Positions 52,855 to 64,000 of a stretch of 64,000 nucleotides of DNA are shown piece after piece. The DNA comes from Oscarella lobularis (taxonomy: Eukaryota; Porifera; Homoscleromorpha; Homosclerophorida; Oscarellidae). Below the pieces are notes generated by a model. The model worked only from the letters and a program-made list of their open reading frames with translations. It was not told the DNA's origin and made no database searches. Both the position numbers and the translations under genes were made by a program. Every line of letters starts with the position of its first letter. Positions within the stretch are counted from its first letter, which is position 1. The DNA lies in NCBI RefSeq assembly GCF_947507565.1, contig NW_027077201.1, forward strand, positions 115,343 to 179,342, given 5' to 3'.

Positions 52855-54990
52855 GGTACTGACTTCAACTTACGAGACACTCTTAGTAGTGGTGCGTGGC
52901 TATTCGTTCCAACGAACGTAACACGTACAGTCACCATAGGCGACTTTGCCCCATTTCTGTCTGTAACAACCATATGAATGATCCTAGAATTTTTATCAAA
53001 AGTGACGACGACTTGGCCAGACGTTGGTTTACATAAGAAACTCTCACCTTGGCAAATAATCTGGCATCCCGTGATGTTTATAGGCAACGAGCAGCATAAC
53101 ATCGTTCAGGCTAACAGGCAACTTTCGTTCTATAAGTAGCCTTGGGCTAAAAAATAATAATAACAACATCGTACTCCCAATGTGTTTCAGAAAAAAGCTT
53201 TACTTGGATTTGCTTGCGTGAACCGTTACGCTCGAAAGTATAGAAGTTGCTTCATTGAACGTGAATCGTTTGAAAACTTCGACGGCTTCTCGCCATGCAA
53301 GCAGGACCTGCATTTCCAGTAAGAAAATTTAGTAACTAAAATTCTAACTAACCTCTTCAGTTTCACTCGAAACAGGCAAGGTAAATTCAATATACTTCCA
53401 ATGCTACGAAACGTGAAATATGCATTAACAGGAAAGAAACTTCGTCCAAACCTCGCTTCCAATATGGCCTTGATCAATCACTTCCGGATCGGCTAAAAAT
53501 ACGTAATCTGATCTTCTCGAATACCAGATAAAGTGATCAAGTGTAGAATTGTCTTTGCCATTCATATACACTGCGTTGTGACGACACCTTGTCGTATCGC
53601 CGATGTTATTGTCACAGTCAAAAAATTCCTCCAAGACGCATTGAGCTCCGCATCCGTCCAAATCATCATTGTTGCCGTCGTCGCAAGACTCGCCAGGTTC
53701 GCGAACTCCGTTTCCACACGAACTGCACTGGCCTGCATGGCAGAGCAATTCTGTTTGAAAACATTAGACCTGCGTAAATCTTTCTCAAGTAAAGACTCGT
53801 ACCTTTTTCACACGTCTTTCCTGCGAAGCCGAAACGGCAAATGTGAACGGTAAGAGACGTTTCTCGGAGCGGATTTCCTCGATCCATCGCTACGAAAGAA
53901 AGAAGAACATACCGCCTCTCACTCTTCCGCCACCACCACGACGTTTTCAAAGCAACAACGCCAGATATTTTATCAACGAAAAAATGCGCATCGTCTTCGT
54001 CCAGCTTCTTTTGAAAATATCTTATATCCCCATTCGGTCCGTCATCTGGATCGGTCGCTCGAATTCTTCCAATAATGGTACCTTTTATCGCCCCCTCTGC
54101 AAGAGCACCTTCACTGTACAATCCACCGTCACGAAACTGCGGCGCATTATCGTTCACATCCAGAATGTCCACGACAACGCTAACGCGTGTAGAGCGACTT
54201 GCAAATCGACTTTTTTGTCGCCGATGCTCTCTGATAGCGATCGTGAGAGTGACGGAAGAGGTCGTCTCCCTGTCTATATCACCTGATACTATAAGATCAC
54301 CTGTGTCTCTGTACACACGAAAACATCCAGCGTCGTTTCCAGATATAATCGTGTGACGAAACGCCTGAGTGGTGAACTGATCCCAGTCGTCTTTTTCGGA
54401 CGTGATACGAGCCACGCGATATCCGAGCGACGCATTTTCCGCTACACTAAACCGAAAAGGCTCCTCGTATCCGCAGTGAAATCCCCACGCACCGGACGGG
54501 CACGAGCACTTGTACATCCCTAATAAATCAACGCATGTCGATCCATCGACACAGAGATGGCCATCGCATTCGTCCGCTTCCTTTTTGCAACATCTTCCGC
54601 CCCGACCAAATGAACACCAGCAATCGAAAGTTTTAGTTTGCTGCCGGCACAGCGCCGATTCGTCGAGATAGCAAGGATTGTTTGGCCGTCTCGGTGGAAT
54701 GCAGTCGCACGCGTCGCCGCGACCGTCGGAATCGAAATCGTTCTGATCGGGGTTGGGATCGAGCAAACAGTTGTCGGTTAAATCCGGAATGCCATCACCG
54801 TCCTTGTCACCGAAAAAATTCAGTAGATCGATGTCTTGTGAATATCAAATGATTAACAAACCAAGGCAGTAGCTGCCGTCAATGGAACCCGGTTGTTTCG
54901 TGGTCGTTTTGGAAGGACATCTATCGCAGGAAATCATTCCTGGCTCACTCTGAAACGTTCCTCTCGAACAAGGAGTGCATTCTTCTAATC
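52855..54990 (-). CDS. giant adhesion gene: TSP3, EGF, two cadherin repeats, DUF4215 Cys-rich repeat, further exons
   Basis: From 54,815 to 54,720: thrombospondin type-3 calcium repeats ('[14 protein letters not shown]', '[12 protein letters not shown]'). Then '[12 protein letters not shown]' and an EGF-like '[16 protein letters not shown] ... YKCSCPSG'. Two cadherin repeats follow: '[14 protein letters not shown] ... [12 protein letters not shown]' and '[20 protein letters not shown] ... FVAMDRGNP'. After a 50-nt intron (about 53,802-53,753), '[19 protein letters not shown]' is a DUF4215/Myxo-disulphide repeat. Smaller exons follow: '[13 protein letters not shown]', '[15 protein letters not shown]', '[18 protein letters not shown]' and '[15 protein letters not shown]', the last ending with a donor at 52,873. 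A 27-nt GT...AG segment splits the frame at about 54,839-54,865. All modules are extracellular; expected function is calcium-dependent adhesion or matrix binding. Confidence 0.75.
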
Positions 54991-55029
54991 CATCGCTTTC
55001 AGAAAAGTGTCCTGGACGGCAAGGTTCTG

Positions 55030-57780
55030 TAAAAAGACAAGAGAAATTAAAATTTATGAATCAAACGGAATTAAAAAAGAATCTCACTTTTACAATTATT
55101 GGCTGAAAAGGCACCCTTTTTGGCGACGAACGTCCCAGGAGGACATTGAACGCACGTTTTCGAGCCAAACGAAGATTGATAGTTGTTTTCTTCGCATGGC
55201 TTACACGGAAGATGACCCGAGCTGGAGTAAGTTCCAGGCGGGCAAGTGAAATCGTACTTCACTTTCACGTCAATGCGCATTGCTCCTTGGAGCCTTCGGT
55301 CACCCGAGTCTTCCGCCGAAACATCAACATGGCAAGACAACGAGGAGTCCTTTAGGCGGTCGTACAACGCACCGAAGAAGAAAATTGTCCCATTATTTGC
55401 GTCGATGCGCAAAAAAGCGCAACTCCCGCCCGTTATTTTGTAGCGCACGAGACCGTTCAAACCGAGATCTAGATCGTAAGAAGACGCCTGATAAACTGAG
55501 TCAAAATCCTTAATGACGCCGGCGTCGTCGATCACAGCCAGAGCTCTCGCCGCGGGAAAAGCGGGAGCGTGATGATTCTTAGGAATGATTCGGATTTTGT
55601 ACGAAGTATGATTTCCGAGTCGAGATTTGTTTCTCGCTTCCGTTAAAACGACTTCGTAAACTTTCTCAAGCTGAGAAGAAGAATCAGCAACTATCCGAAT
55701 TTTATTGTTTGACGTCGTCTCGTTTTCACTAAAACGAATGGCAAAGCTATCAGGCAGTTTGAGGCCGCTATTTCCAGGCAGAACAGACGATCTATAGGCT
55801 GGGATTCTTTGTCTAATCGTCCAAAACGCCGTAACGCAACCGTGAAGCCCCCGCGAACGTCGTACGGGTATATTGATAGTATCCTCGTCTTCCTCAAAGG
55901 AAACAGTTCCACTTGAGCCGAACACAATAACGCCGTACGGAGAGTCGTTCTCTTCAACTAACACTTGGAATTTCGAGTTTACTCCGGGAACGGCGTGGGG
56001 CGACGCAGAGTAAATGAGAATATTGTATGTAGTATTCAGCTCGGGAATATCGTCATCGACTACGGTAAAATCAATCAGAGTCGGCTCCTTTCCGAAGATT
56101 TGCCAGACGTACCGAGACGTTTCTATTTGACCGCTTACCACGTTACCATTCTGGTCTTCGATTCTCGTTCTAAACGTTACCGGTAGGTTTTCGTATCTGG
56201 GGTGGGAGCGGAAGCGACCGACCGAGAGAAAGACAGTCTTGGTCTTCTCCGGTAGAATAATTGGTTGACTAGGTTGCGGCAAGAATTGGACGACGCCGTA
56301 CGGGAATCGGTTGGAAGCGAAAAGCGTTATAGACGTCACATCTTGTCCCGCTGTAACACTTGGATGACTTTGGTCCACGAAAATTCGAAACTTTGCACTG
56401 GCAAAAGTGGCACCCTTCGCCGATCTCACGCCGAGACGGACAACACGAACACTTTCCATCTCGTCAAAGAAAATAACGCCCCTCCGAGGAAGGGACGAGA
56501 AGAAGCCTTGGATAGGGATCAATTCCCAATGCAAAGGCATTCCACTCGCTCTTCCCCGCGTTCGCAGCACGGGAATGGTCAGACTGTTTTGACCGATTTC
56601 GCCGTACGCGTTAGCGTTGCTCACAGCGAATTCATGAGTGCCGCTGAAATTGTAGTAAAGCACGACTTGAACGCCGTTTTCAACTATGCCTTTTGTCGCT
56701 ACTGAGATGGTTGTTTCTTCGTTCGTATTTTCAACCGTTTGGTCTAAAAATTCCCAGCTGCCGTTCTTCCAGAAATAAACCCAAACCAAAACGGGGCTTT
56801 CGTCTTGCCTTGCAAAATCGGCTGTATTGACACTCACACGGAACATCGGAGATGGGCTAGTTTCGAACCACGTCGACGACACCAGCAAATACGCCAAGAA
56901 ATCGGCGTAAGTTAGCTAAAATATAGAAAGATACTTTTTCATTCAGACTTATGTTTAAGTTAGCGTTATCTTACTCCCCCCTCCGGCGGTGGTTCCTGAG
57001 ACGGGTCAATAACACCAGACGAAAGAGAAGAATCGTCAAATATTAATTCATACACTTCCACGTCCGTTCCGTCGGAAAAGGCATTTGCCGAAATTTCAAG
57101 AACACCCGTCGTCCGACCGGGACCCCCTTCTTCCCGCGGCTCCGTCTTCTCAGGCGGCGGAAAAGGTGGCTGTTGGAGATTAATACTGATGTCGTTCGTA
57201 TACAGAGACACCGGCAAACGGTCGTCGATAACGGCCGCATTTTTGTCGCTGATTACGACGCCGTCGCTCGACCCACTCGAAGTCAGTTGAGCACCGTTTG
57301 TGACGACAAGCTCCACGTAATAACTTTCGTCAAATGTCAGCGTCACATTATTTAATATCCACTCCGTCTGATTACCGACGGCGGCGCGGAAATTTCCCGG
57401 AACGACGACGACGTTGTACTCATATATGCCGCTCTCAAAGTCGTCGGCAGCCCAGTTCGCCTTGAGATATGTCGTCGCCATTTGAAAATCCAAGTCAACT
57501 GATCCGCTGTCGCCTTCGCGCACGAAACCGATCACAGGTGGCGTCAAGTCAATCAGGCCAAGAGACGAGTTGGACGAATTGCGAAGGGCCCAATTGACGG
57601 CGACGACCGTCGAGAAATAAGTCACTCCGTCGACAAACTTTCCAATGCACGCGTCACAGACGACTTGAGTGACGTTGCCGGCGACTTCTTTCATGCGCGA
57701 CATGTCGCACTCGCCCGGCGACGACCCGACGCACCAAAGATACGCCATAATGTCGGACTGTGTCGTAGAAACTGCTCCAG
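55030..57780 (-). CDS. giant adhesion gene: FN3-like, Calx-beta, cadherin and TNFR/ephrin-receptor-like cysteine modules
   Basis: 57,748-56,966 is a FN3-like repeat pair ending in a Pro/Glu-rich linker (PPPEKTEPREEGG). A 60-70 nt intron (about 56,967-56,917) leads to 56,915-55,080: Calx-beta-like modules ('GVVQFLPQPSQPIIL', 'GSSGTVSFEEDEDTINIPV', 'KVYEVVLTEARN'), a cadherin repeat ('SYDLDLGLNGLVRYKI ... SAEDSGDRRLQG'), and GCC2/GCC3-like cysteine motifs ('CPPGTYSSSGHLPCKPC', 'CVQCPPGTF'). A further 50-nt intron leads to '[18 protein letters not shown]'. Calx-beta plus cadherin plus EGF in one chain is known from large metazoan adhesion proteins such as ADGRV1-like molecules (family comparison from memory). 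No transmembrane segment is visible in this part. Confidence 0.75.
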
Positions 57781-57784
57781 CTCA

Positions 57785-60700
57785 CGACGAGGACATAATC
57801 GGTCGAGCCAGCGGGATGTCCGACTGATTATCGCCGTTGTGAACGAGACCAACGACGGGCGGCGTAAAATCTACGACAATTCGTTGAGATGACACGGTCG
57901 TCTCTTTGTCGGCTTCGTTCGTAGAGGCCACTTCGATCGTGTACTTGGCGCCGCTTTCGAGATCGAGACGCGGCGATACAACGTCGATCGTCGCCTGATG
58001 GACAAAAAAACAATGAGTTTCAAAGCAGCGCGTGCAGTCGTCGTGACCACCGCCCGAGCTACGCTTGTTGTCGCACGGATAGCATTCGAGCACGAAGGAG
58101 TCGACGCTCTTACGATTTCGCTCGCTGCCTGCGTTGCAATAGGCGGCGAGATGCATGCGCAGCTGATCATCGTTAGCGTCCGGCGAGCCAAAGGCAATCA
58201 TTTCGTCCTTGATGCTAACCGTGTGGGGAAGATAGTCAGATGTCAGTTCAACGCCGCCTATTTGCTGACAGCCTCCGAATGAAGTCTGAAATAGAGTGAC
58301 GTAAAGGTGATTAGATCCGATGGTGAGCACTTGTGTGTCATTTGAAAAGGAATATTGGTCTACTTCCATGAAGTTGAGAAGAGGACTCTCTAGCTGAACG
58401 GTTTCGCAGATGAGCCCAAAGTCGAAGGAGTAAAACGCGATGCTTCGACTTCCGTGCAAGACAACAATCACGTTAGTCTTAGGAAGCAATTTCGCAGATA
58501 GAATATCTCCCAGATCGCGGTCGGCGATACTAGAACACTGGTCGTTCATTTGGCAATTAAACAAAGATAAAGTCGCACTATCTTTGAAGAGGACGTTGCC
58601 AAACTCGTCCGAGGACATTTCGAAGCCGCACGAGCTGGATTTAGAGACTAGCGTCTGGACGAAAGTTCACGTCAATTCCAAGCCGTTACCCGAAGGGCTT
58701 ACAACGCCAAATATCACATAGTCCTTGTCACCGCAGTGAACGTTAACCGCTGCACTCGCCCAGCTATTTTCCAAGGACACGACACTGCAAAACGTTCCGG
58801 TCGTCGCGCCGCTCGACAGCACCGATTGACAGACATTCTCGACCGTAACGAAACCTTTCATGCTCACGTCGAATTCTCCAGATGAGTCAACGAGCAGAAA
58901 ACGATCGCTGTAAACTATCGCAACAGTTTCGTCACCCGAGACATAAAGGCGAGGCGCGTCGGTCGAAGTGGAGTTCGTCAAAAACGTCCGTTTCTGCGAC
59001 GTGTCCGATATTTTCATGAACGCTACGGAACGAGCGTCGGCGAGTGCCATTCGTCTTGAAGAAATCAATTTTGATGTCGATTTGACGTCAAAATTTAGGA
59101 GCTTGTAAGACATGTGAGGAGTGACGTAGGAGACGGGCAGCGCGCCAATTTCGCGGCAGCAGGGCGAACGCGGCGGCGAAACGAACGTGCCAATGTCCGT
59201 CGAATTCATTATTTCCACCATGACCGTGCTATTGTTTTCCGTCCCATTGCCCTGCGACGCATTCTCCCTCAAAACGGTGAATTCAAAGTGAGTCGAAGGC
59301 GTCAGAATATTTGACGAATCGTTCGACGAATAGTTCGACGGGCAGAGAACGCGTGCCGGTTCGTCGAGCTCGACAGTGCCCGAAAGCTGATAGAGATCGC
59401 GCGAGGCTCGACGTGAATGGACGGCGAAACACAAATCGTTCGGAACGTATCAGAACCCGTCCGACGTCACCGTAACAGTGAGTCCCGCGCCGTTGTGCGC
59501 CATCACGGCGACCGTGTATCGATAGCCCGGCTTCATTCCGCCGTCTACGGCAATTGTGAAATTGTGAAATTCGGTTAAATTCCCCATCGTCGCGACGACG
59601 ACGCCAAGCGACCACGAATTCGTCGACTCGTCAAACGAGTGCTCGAAAACGGCGTAACTGTATCCAGCTATACCGCTTTCGGGATCCATGAAGCCGGTCC
59701 AGTATGCCGAAACGAGACTTTGGGTAGCAAAATAGTCTTTGTCGTTCCCGTCGGCAGGACGACCATCGTAAACGATTCCGCCAAGCGGTCTCGTTAAGTC
59801 GACCGTGACACCGTCGGATTGCACTTCGGTTTCGAGGCGGCTCTGTTGATCGCCTTGACGATCGACACGACGTGCGTTCCCGACGGAAGCACGTGGCCGG
59901 AAGCAATGGCGTGCATCGATAGGCCAACGTTTCGCTCGCTGATATACGTCATATGGTAAAACGTCATGTTGACATTCGCTTTCCACGTGTAATATTCGAC
60001 GTCGCTTTCTTCGTCAACAAAATCTGTCCATCTGACGGAAAAGATGGTGGGACTCGTCTGATAATCGATGTTTGCAAAATCGATGGCGTCGTAGACTTCG
60101 CCCGCAGAAGGAGGCGTTAGATCGATCAGTACCCCGTTTGAACGCGAAGGCACGCTCGTCAGATTAACGCGATTGACGGCATACACGGTCACGGTATATC
60201 TAGATCCGTGTAGCAAATGAACCCCGTAAAAGTCGACGTATAAATTCTTGTACTCGGCTCTTTGACACCCCAAAGTTGTGTTTGAATTATCGTATCCGTA
60301 GCAGGCCTCATAATCCCGGATACCGCTTTGGGGATCCAAAAAGCCCACCCAATGAGCGGATAAATGCGTAGAGTTCGACTGAAAGTCCACGTCCTTTTCT
60401 ACGCCTGTGCCATCGGCAACTTGACCCGTTTCGGGCATCGATCGATCGACAATGATGTGTGTTTTAGTCTTGACATGCGAATGGAGTCCTACCAAATTGT
60501 AGGCGCGAACTTTGGCCTTATAGGGGAGCCCGTCAACAAGACCGGTTCCTTCTAACGAAACGTCACTCAAGAGTCCAGTGCTGATGAAGTCCTCGGTCGT
60601 CTTTCCCAACTTTCCTGTCACCATGAGAGCAAAACTGTAGTGAGAAAGACTCGTTTCGTTCTCGTAGAATCCTACCCACGACAGCGCCAAACTGGCGACG

Positions 60701-63700
60701 TCCGAAAGATAACTTGGAGCCGGATGACCGGACAAAGTAAAGCGAGCCGAGCCGACCGTCGGTGGCGTCGTGTCCACGATATACCCATTGGAGTGCGCTG
60801 TCGTTGTCATTCCGGCGTTATTTGCACAGGCGACGCTAACGAAGACGTGCCAACCGGAGGGGATAGAGTGTCCAGTGGACGAAGCTCGGGTAGAGAGTTC
60901 TATACCAGTCCGAGGAACGATGTCCGAATGGTACTTCCTACTTCCTGCCCACCACGAACAATTGCTAATCGGACTGAGATCATCGTCGAATTGATCCCAA
61001 CTTGCCAAAACAGTTGAACTGCTGTTCGAATAGTCGATGTCAGTTCGCGTCGCACCGTCCAAGACGGGGCCTGCGACGGGCGGCGTGACGTCGACGCCGC
61101 TCGAGCACACGGGACGGCTCAAACCGGCTCTGTTAACGGCGTAAACGCTCGCGAAATAGGTGCGACCGTGTTCGAGTTTAAGCCCTCCGACAGTCGTCTT
61201 CATCGTGGCGTTGGACACATCGTGGCACGCGCGGACGTCGTGGCCGAAAGGGCTGCTTCCAATACAGTGAGAGTAGCGGCTTACCGACGACTCGGGATCG
61301 TAAAAATCGGACCAATGAAACGACATTCGCGACGTGGACGACTGATATTGCCTGTCCCGTGAGCCGTTGCCGTCAATAACCACGCCGCCTTCAGGCGGCG
61401 AATCGTCAAATACTGTGCATTGAGATCGAGCCGTCGAAGCGAGACCGGCTCCGTTCTTCACGCTAACTTCCGCGTAGTAGCACGCGCCCAGAGCAACGGC
61501 GAGACTCGTGCTAACAGACGTCGCGTTGCGGACGACGACGTTGGTTACTGCACATGAATGGTTTGCACAGAACGACCACGTCGTCGACTCGATGCCCGAT
61601 TCTTTGTCGCCGTCAACGCTCCAGAAGAATGCAATCGTTCCCGTCCACGCTTCGTAGGGTCTGTAAACGTCGCCTCGTCTTCCAAGGCGAACGACATCGA
61701 TCACAGGCGCCGTGTCGTCGACCGTAAAGCCGCTCGACGCAACAAGAAACGTCTCGCCAAATCAATTGGTGGCTTCTACCAAATTGTAGAAGACTTTGCC
61801 GGGCTCGAGACGAATTCCCGCCGCGAAAGCGCTCGTTCGACGTCCTACGTCAGCAAACGGCAAGACGTCGGCGTCGTGAGGCATCGTGCCAACGCCCCAG
61901 CGATAATCGACGATACTACCGCTAAAACCGAACCAGTTCGACGACACAGAAGTCGTCGACGCCTGGTAAGACCGCCCAAACTGCTCGGATCCATCCACGA
62001 CGGTGCGGCAGCGGGGCGCCGTCGAATAAAATTTCAAAGAGCTGGAAATAAGGATCGACTCGAGTAAGACGCCGTTCGTCGCTGTTAGAGAGGCGTAGTA
62101 AGTTTCGTTTCGATCAAGACGAAGTCGTAGAGAAATTTCGAACGACGTCGTCGGCGTAACGGAAATCGTCTCGTCGCACGCTTTGGCTTTCGTTCGCAGG
62201 ACGCAGAGACGCAGTGAATGCACGAAGCTCTCGCGATCGAGAATAGGCTCCCATTTGAGACTGACACTCATTCGTTGACTCGATTTCTTGGTGTTTTCGG
62301 CAACGAAGAGAAGTTTTCCTTTCGCTTCTGGTGGCGTCGAGTCGAAAACGACGCATTTGGATTTGCTTTGAGTTAAGAGGCCGGCATTATTGTGCGCTAC
62401 GACGCGAGCAACGTAGCATCGGCAGTCTAAAAGACCGTCGATACCGTTCTTCGTCACTTCCGTAAACTTGCGCACGTTTTCCAAGGACACAGCGCACTCG
62501 TCGACGTCCTCGAGGCATAGAGACCATTCGTAGAAGTCAATATGGCTCTCATTGTCGTAGAAATCACTCCAGCGAACAACCAACGGGTCCAGAGAGCTGA
62601 CGAGTTTTCCTCCCGCCACTTCGATTCGTCCAGCGACGGGAGCCGAGCGATCTACGACAATTTCATCCGACGACGCGTGCCCGACTAGACCGACGCTATT
62701 GATCACCGTAACGGTGACGTAGCTTTTGTTTCCCGGCGTGAAAATGTTCGAATCGACGTCGTAGTAGAGCGTGAGTCCGACATAAGTCGAAGGTAAGATA
62801 TCGCATTTGGATACGCTCCCACCGACGCATACGTAATACTCCACAATACTCGTTTCGTTGTCAATAAAAGAGTCCCTAGTGACGTGAAGGCTTCCGATGT
62901 CCGTGTTGTAGCGAAGGCCTTTAGCTACGGATCTTCCCTGCGGAGGAGTGACGTCACGCATCAAAGGAGCCGATTGTCCCGTTGCGCTTTTGCCGGCTTT
63001 GTCGTAGGCCGTGACGGAAACGTAGTAGAGCGCCCCTTGAACAAATTTGACGCTCTTTGGACTGACCGTAGACGTCGCTAGTCCAACCGACGTCGCTTTG
63101 AGAACGTCACTTGTTCCCGGCGACGTTCCAATTGACCATTTTTAGCGCCTGAGGCCACCTTCATCTCGAAAATCATCCCATCGCGCTTTGAGATGTCTAT
63201 TTCGAGTCCAAGAAACTTGAACGGATCCATAATTCGGTTTGACGAAATCGAAGAGCACCCGATGGGAGACGTGCGTTGTAGAATATCCGGCCTTGTTATA
63301 CGCCGTCATCGTCAGATACGCCGTCTCTTCCTCCTTTCTAAACATCATTGCTTTCATCCCGACCTTGAGTCGAGTCGCCGAAGCGTCGAGCTCCCGCTTG
63401 GGAAGCAAATCCGTCAAATAGGCTGCCGTTCCGATCGACAGTTTGTATCTCGCAATAAGGCTCTCGCTGTCGACAAAATTCCACGAAACCCAAAAGCTGT
63501 CGCGAGCCGAAATATATCGCACCGAGCGGCTCAGTCCGCAATGCAACAGATGAAATATCGGCCGGGTCGTGTCGACCGTCACTCCGTCGGAATACGACCT
63601 TATCGTATACTCGCTATTGACGTGCGCGACAACCGTAACGTAGTACGTCACGCCGGGCTGCAATAGGTCATGCATTATAGTGTGCGCCTTAGTTGCCATT

Positions 63701-64000
63701 CCTACATCGACCAGTTCCTGAACGGAAAACTCGTCCGGCGCTGTGCCAACGCCCCACGAATAGCCGACAATACTGTCCTCCGAACTGGCGCGGAATTTTT
63801 CTCACTGGGCCCAAATTCCGTCGCCATGCGGCTGATAGTTTTGGTCTCCGTAGCCTGCGCCGTCGTAAACGGCGCCCGCCGCTATATCGACGAAGCTCGC
63901 CGTGAAGAAATCCGACTGTTTGTACGACGTCAAACCAACGCCGTTTATCGCTTGAATTGTCACGCTATACTGTCGCCCGTCTTCCAAGACATAGTAATCA
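57785..64000 (-). pseudogene. giant adhesion gene: about a dozen FN3-like repeats in one long exon with in-frame stops
   Basis: Repeats of about 100-110 residues with 'VDxTPPxxGxVxDG ... DIDYQ ... SxxWxxFxDxESxIxxYxW-IG ... LxxGxxYYVxVxAxNxAGL ... S-DG' run from the right edge to about 59,460. An unrecognised, possibly propeller-like domain (59,450-57,990) and one more FN3-like repeat follow. There is no intron over 6 kb. The same frame is interrupted by TGA (63,804-63,802), TAA (63,144-63,142) and TGA (61,764-61,762). After a one-base loss near 59,840 the next frame is interrupted by TGA (59,452-59,450), TGA (58,669-58,667) and TGA (57,784-57,782). The last lies in a 50-bp segment whose good frame is shifted by two compensating indels. 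The N-terminus lies beyond the window. Confidence 0.75.

Noticed and set aside
57780-64000. TGA read as Trp or selenocysteine in the adhesion gene
   Set aside because: Only some stops fit Trp, one is TAA, and frameshifts are present too; no sign of a SECIS-like element was looked for beyond the window.

Overview
This window is animal nuclear DNA, most likely from a sponge or another non-bilaterian marine animal. The basis is GT-AG introns of roughly 45-60 nt, one giant extracellular adhesion-type gene (FN3-like, Calx-beta, cadherin, TSP3, EGF, CSPG-like modules), and DDE, DIRS, Penelope, THAP, Ginger and MULE element families typical of such genomes. A nuclear copy of mitochondrial DNA reads TGA as Trp in cox3. 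The lineage call is inference; no rRNA or marker gene is present.

Layout. 1-6.8 kb: a decayed integrase-type transposase, hypothetical ORFs, a minisatellite and a Ty3/gypsy gag-protease relic with a 216-bp duplication. 7.2-8.0 kb: a mitochondrial insertion (cox3 fragment and tRNA-Phe). 8.0-8.5 kb: a second gypsy relic. 8.8-22.8 kb: a hAT transposase gene (minus strand) split by an 11.8-kb insertion with piggyBac-type ends at a TTAA site. The insertion holds a gag-only LTR element, a YqaJ-associated fragment, a THAP/P-type transposase, a Penelope RT fragment beside telomere-like DNA, and two dynein heavy-chain exons. 23.3-31.2 kb: three more broken transposases (a DDE endonuclease type, a Ginger-like Ulp1/PHD gene, a THAP gene). 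33.4-39.1 kb: three DIRS-type tyrosine-recombinase retroelement fragments. One of them is interrupted in its gag zinc knuckle by a 550-bp TIR element carrying a RecQ-helicase fragment. 39.1-39.8 kb: a broken cadherin fragment.

40.7-64 kb: one giant minus-strand adhesion gene running off the right edge. Two of its introns hold DNA transposons in the opposite orientation: a MULE (41.8-44.9 kb) and a 6,016-bp element (46,680-52,695) with long repeat-built TIRs and a 5-bp target duplication. That element has an apparently intact 11-exon integrase-type transposase and a ten-exon protein-kinase gene as cargo, and is the most interesting object here.

Most coding sequence is mobile-element derived and decaying. 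The giant adhesion gene also has several in-frame stops and frame breaks, so either it is a pseudogene or the assembly carries errors; frame breaks in homopolymers (G6, A7) make the second possibility real. All calls were made by reading; no database search was run.
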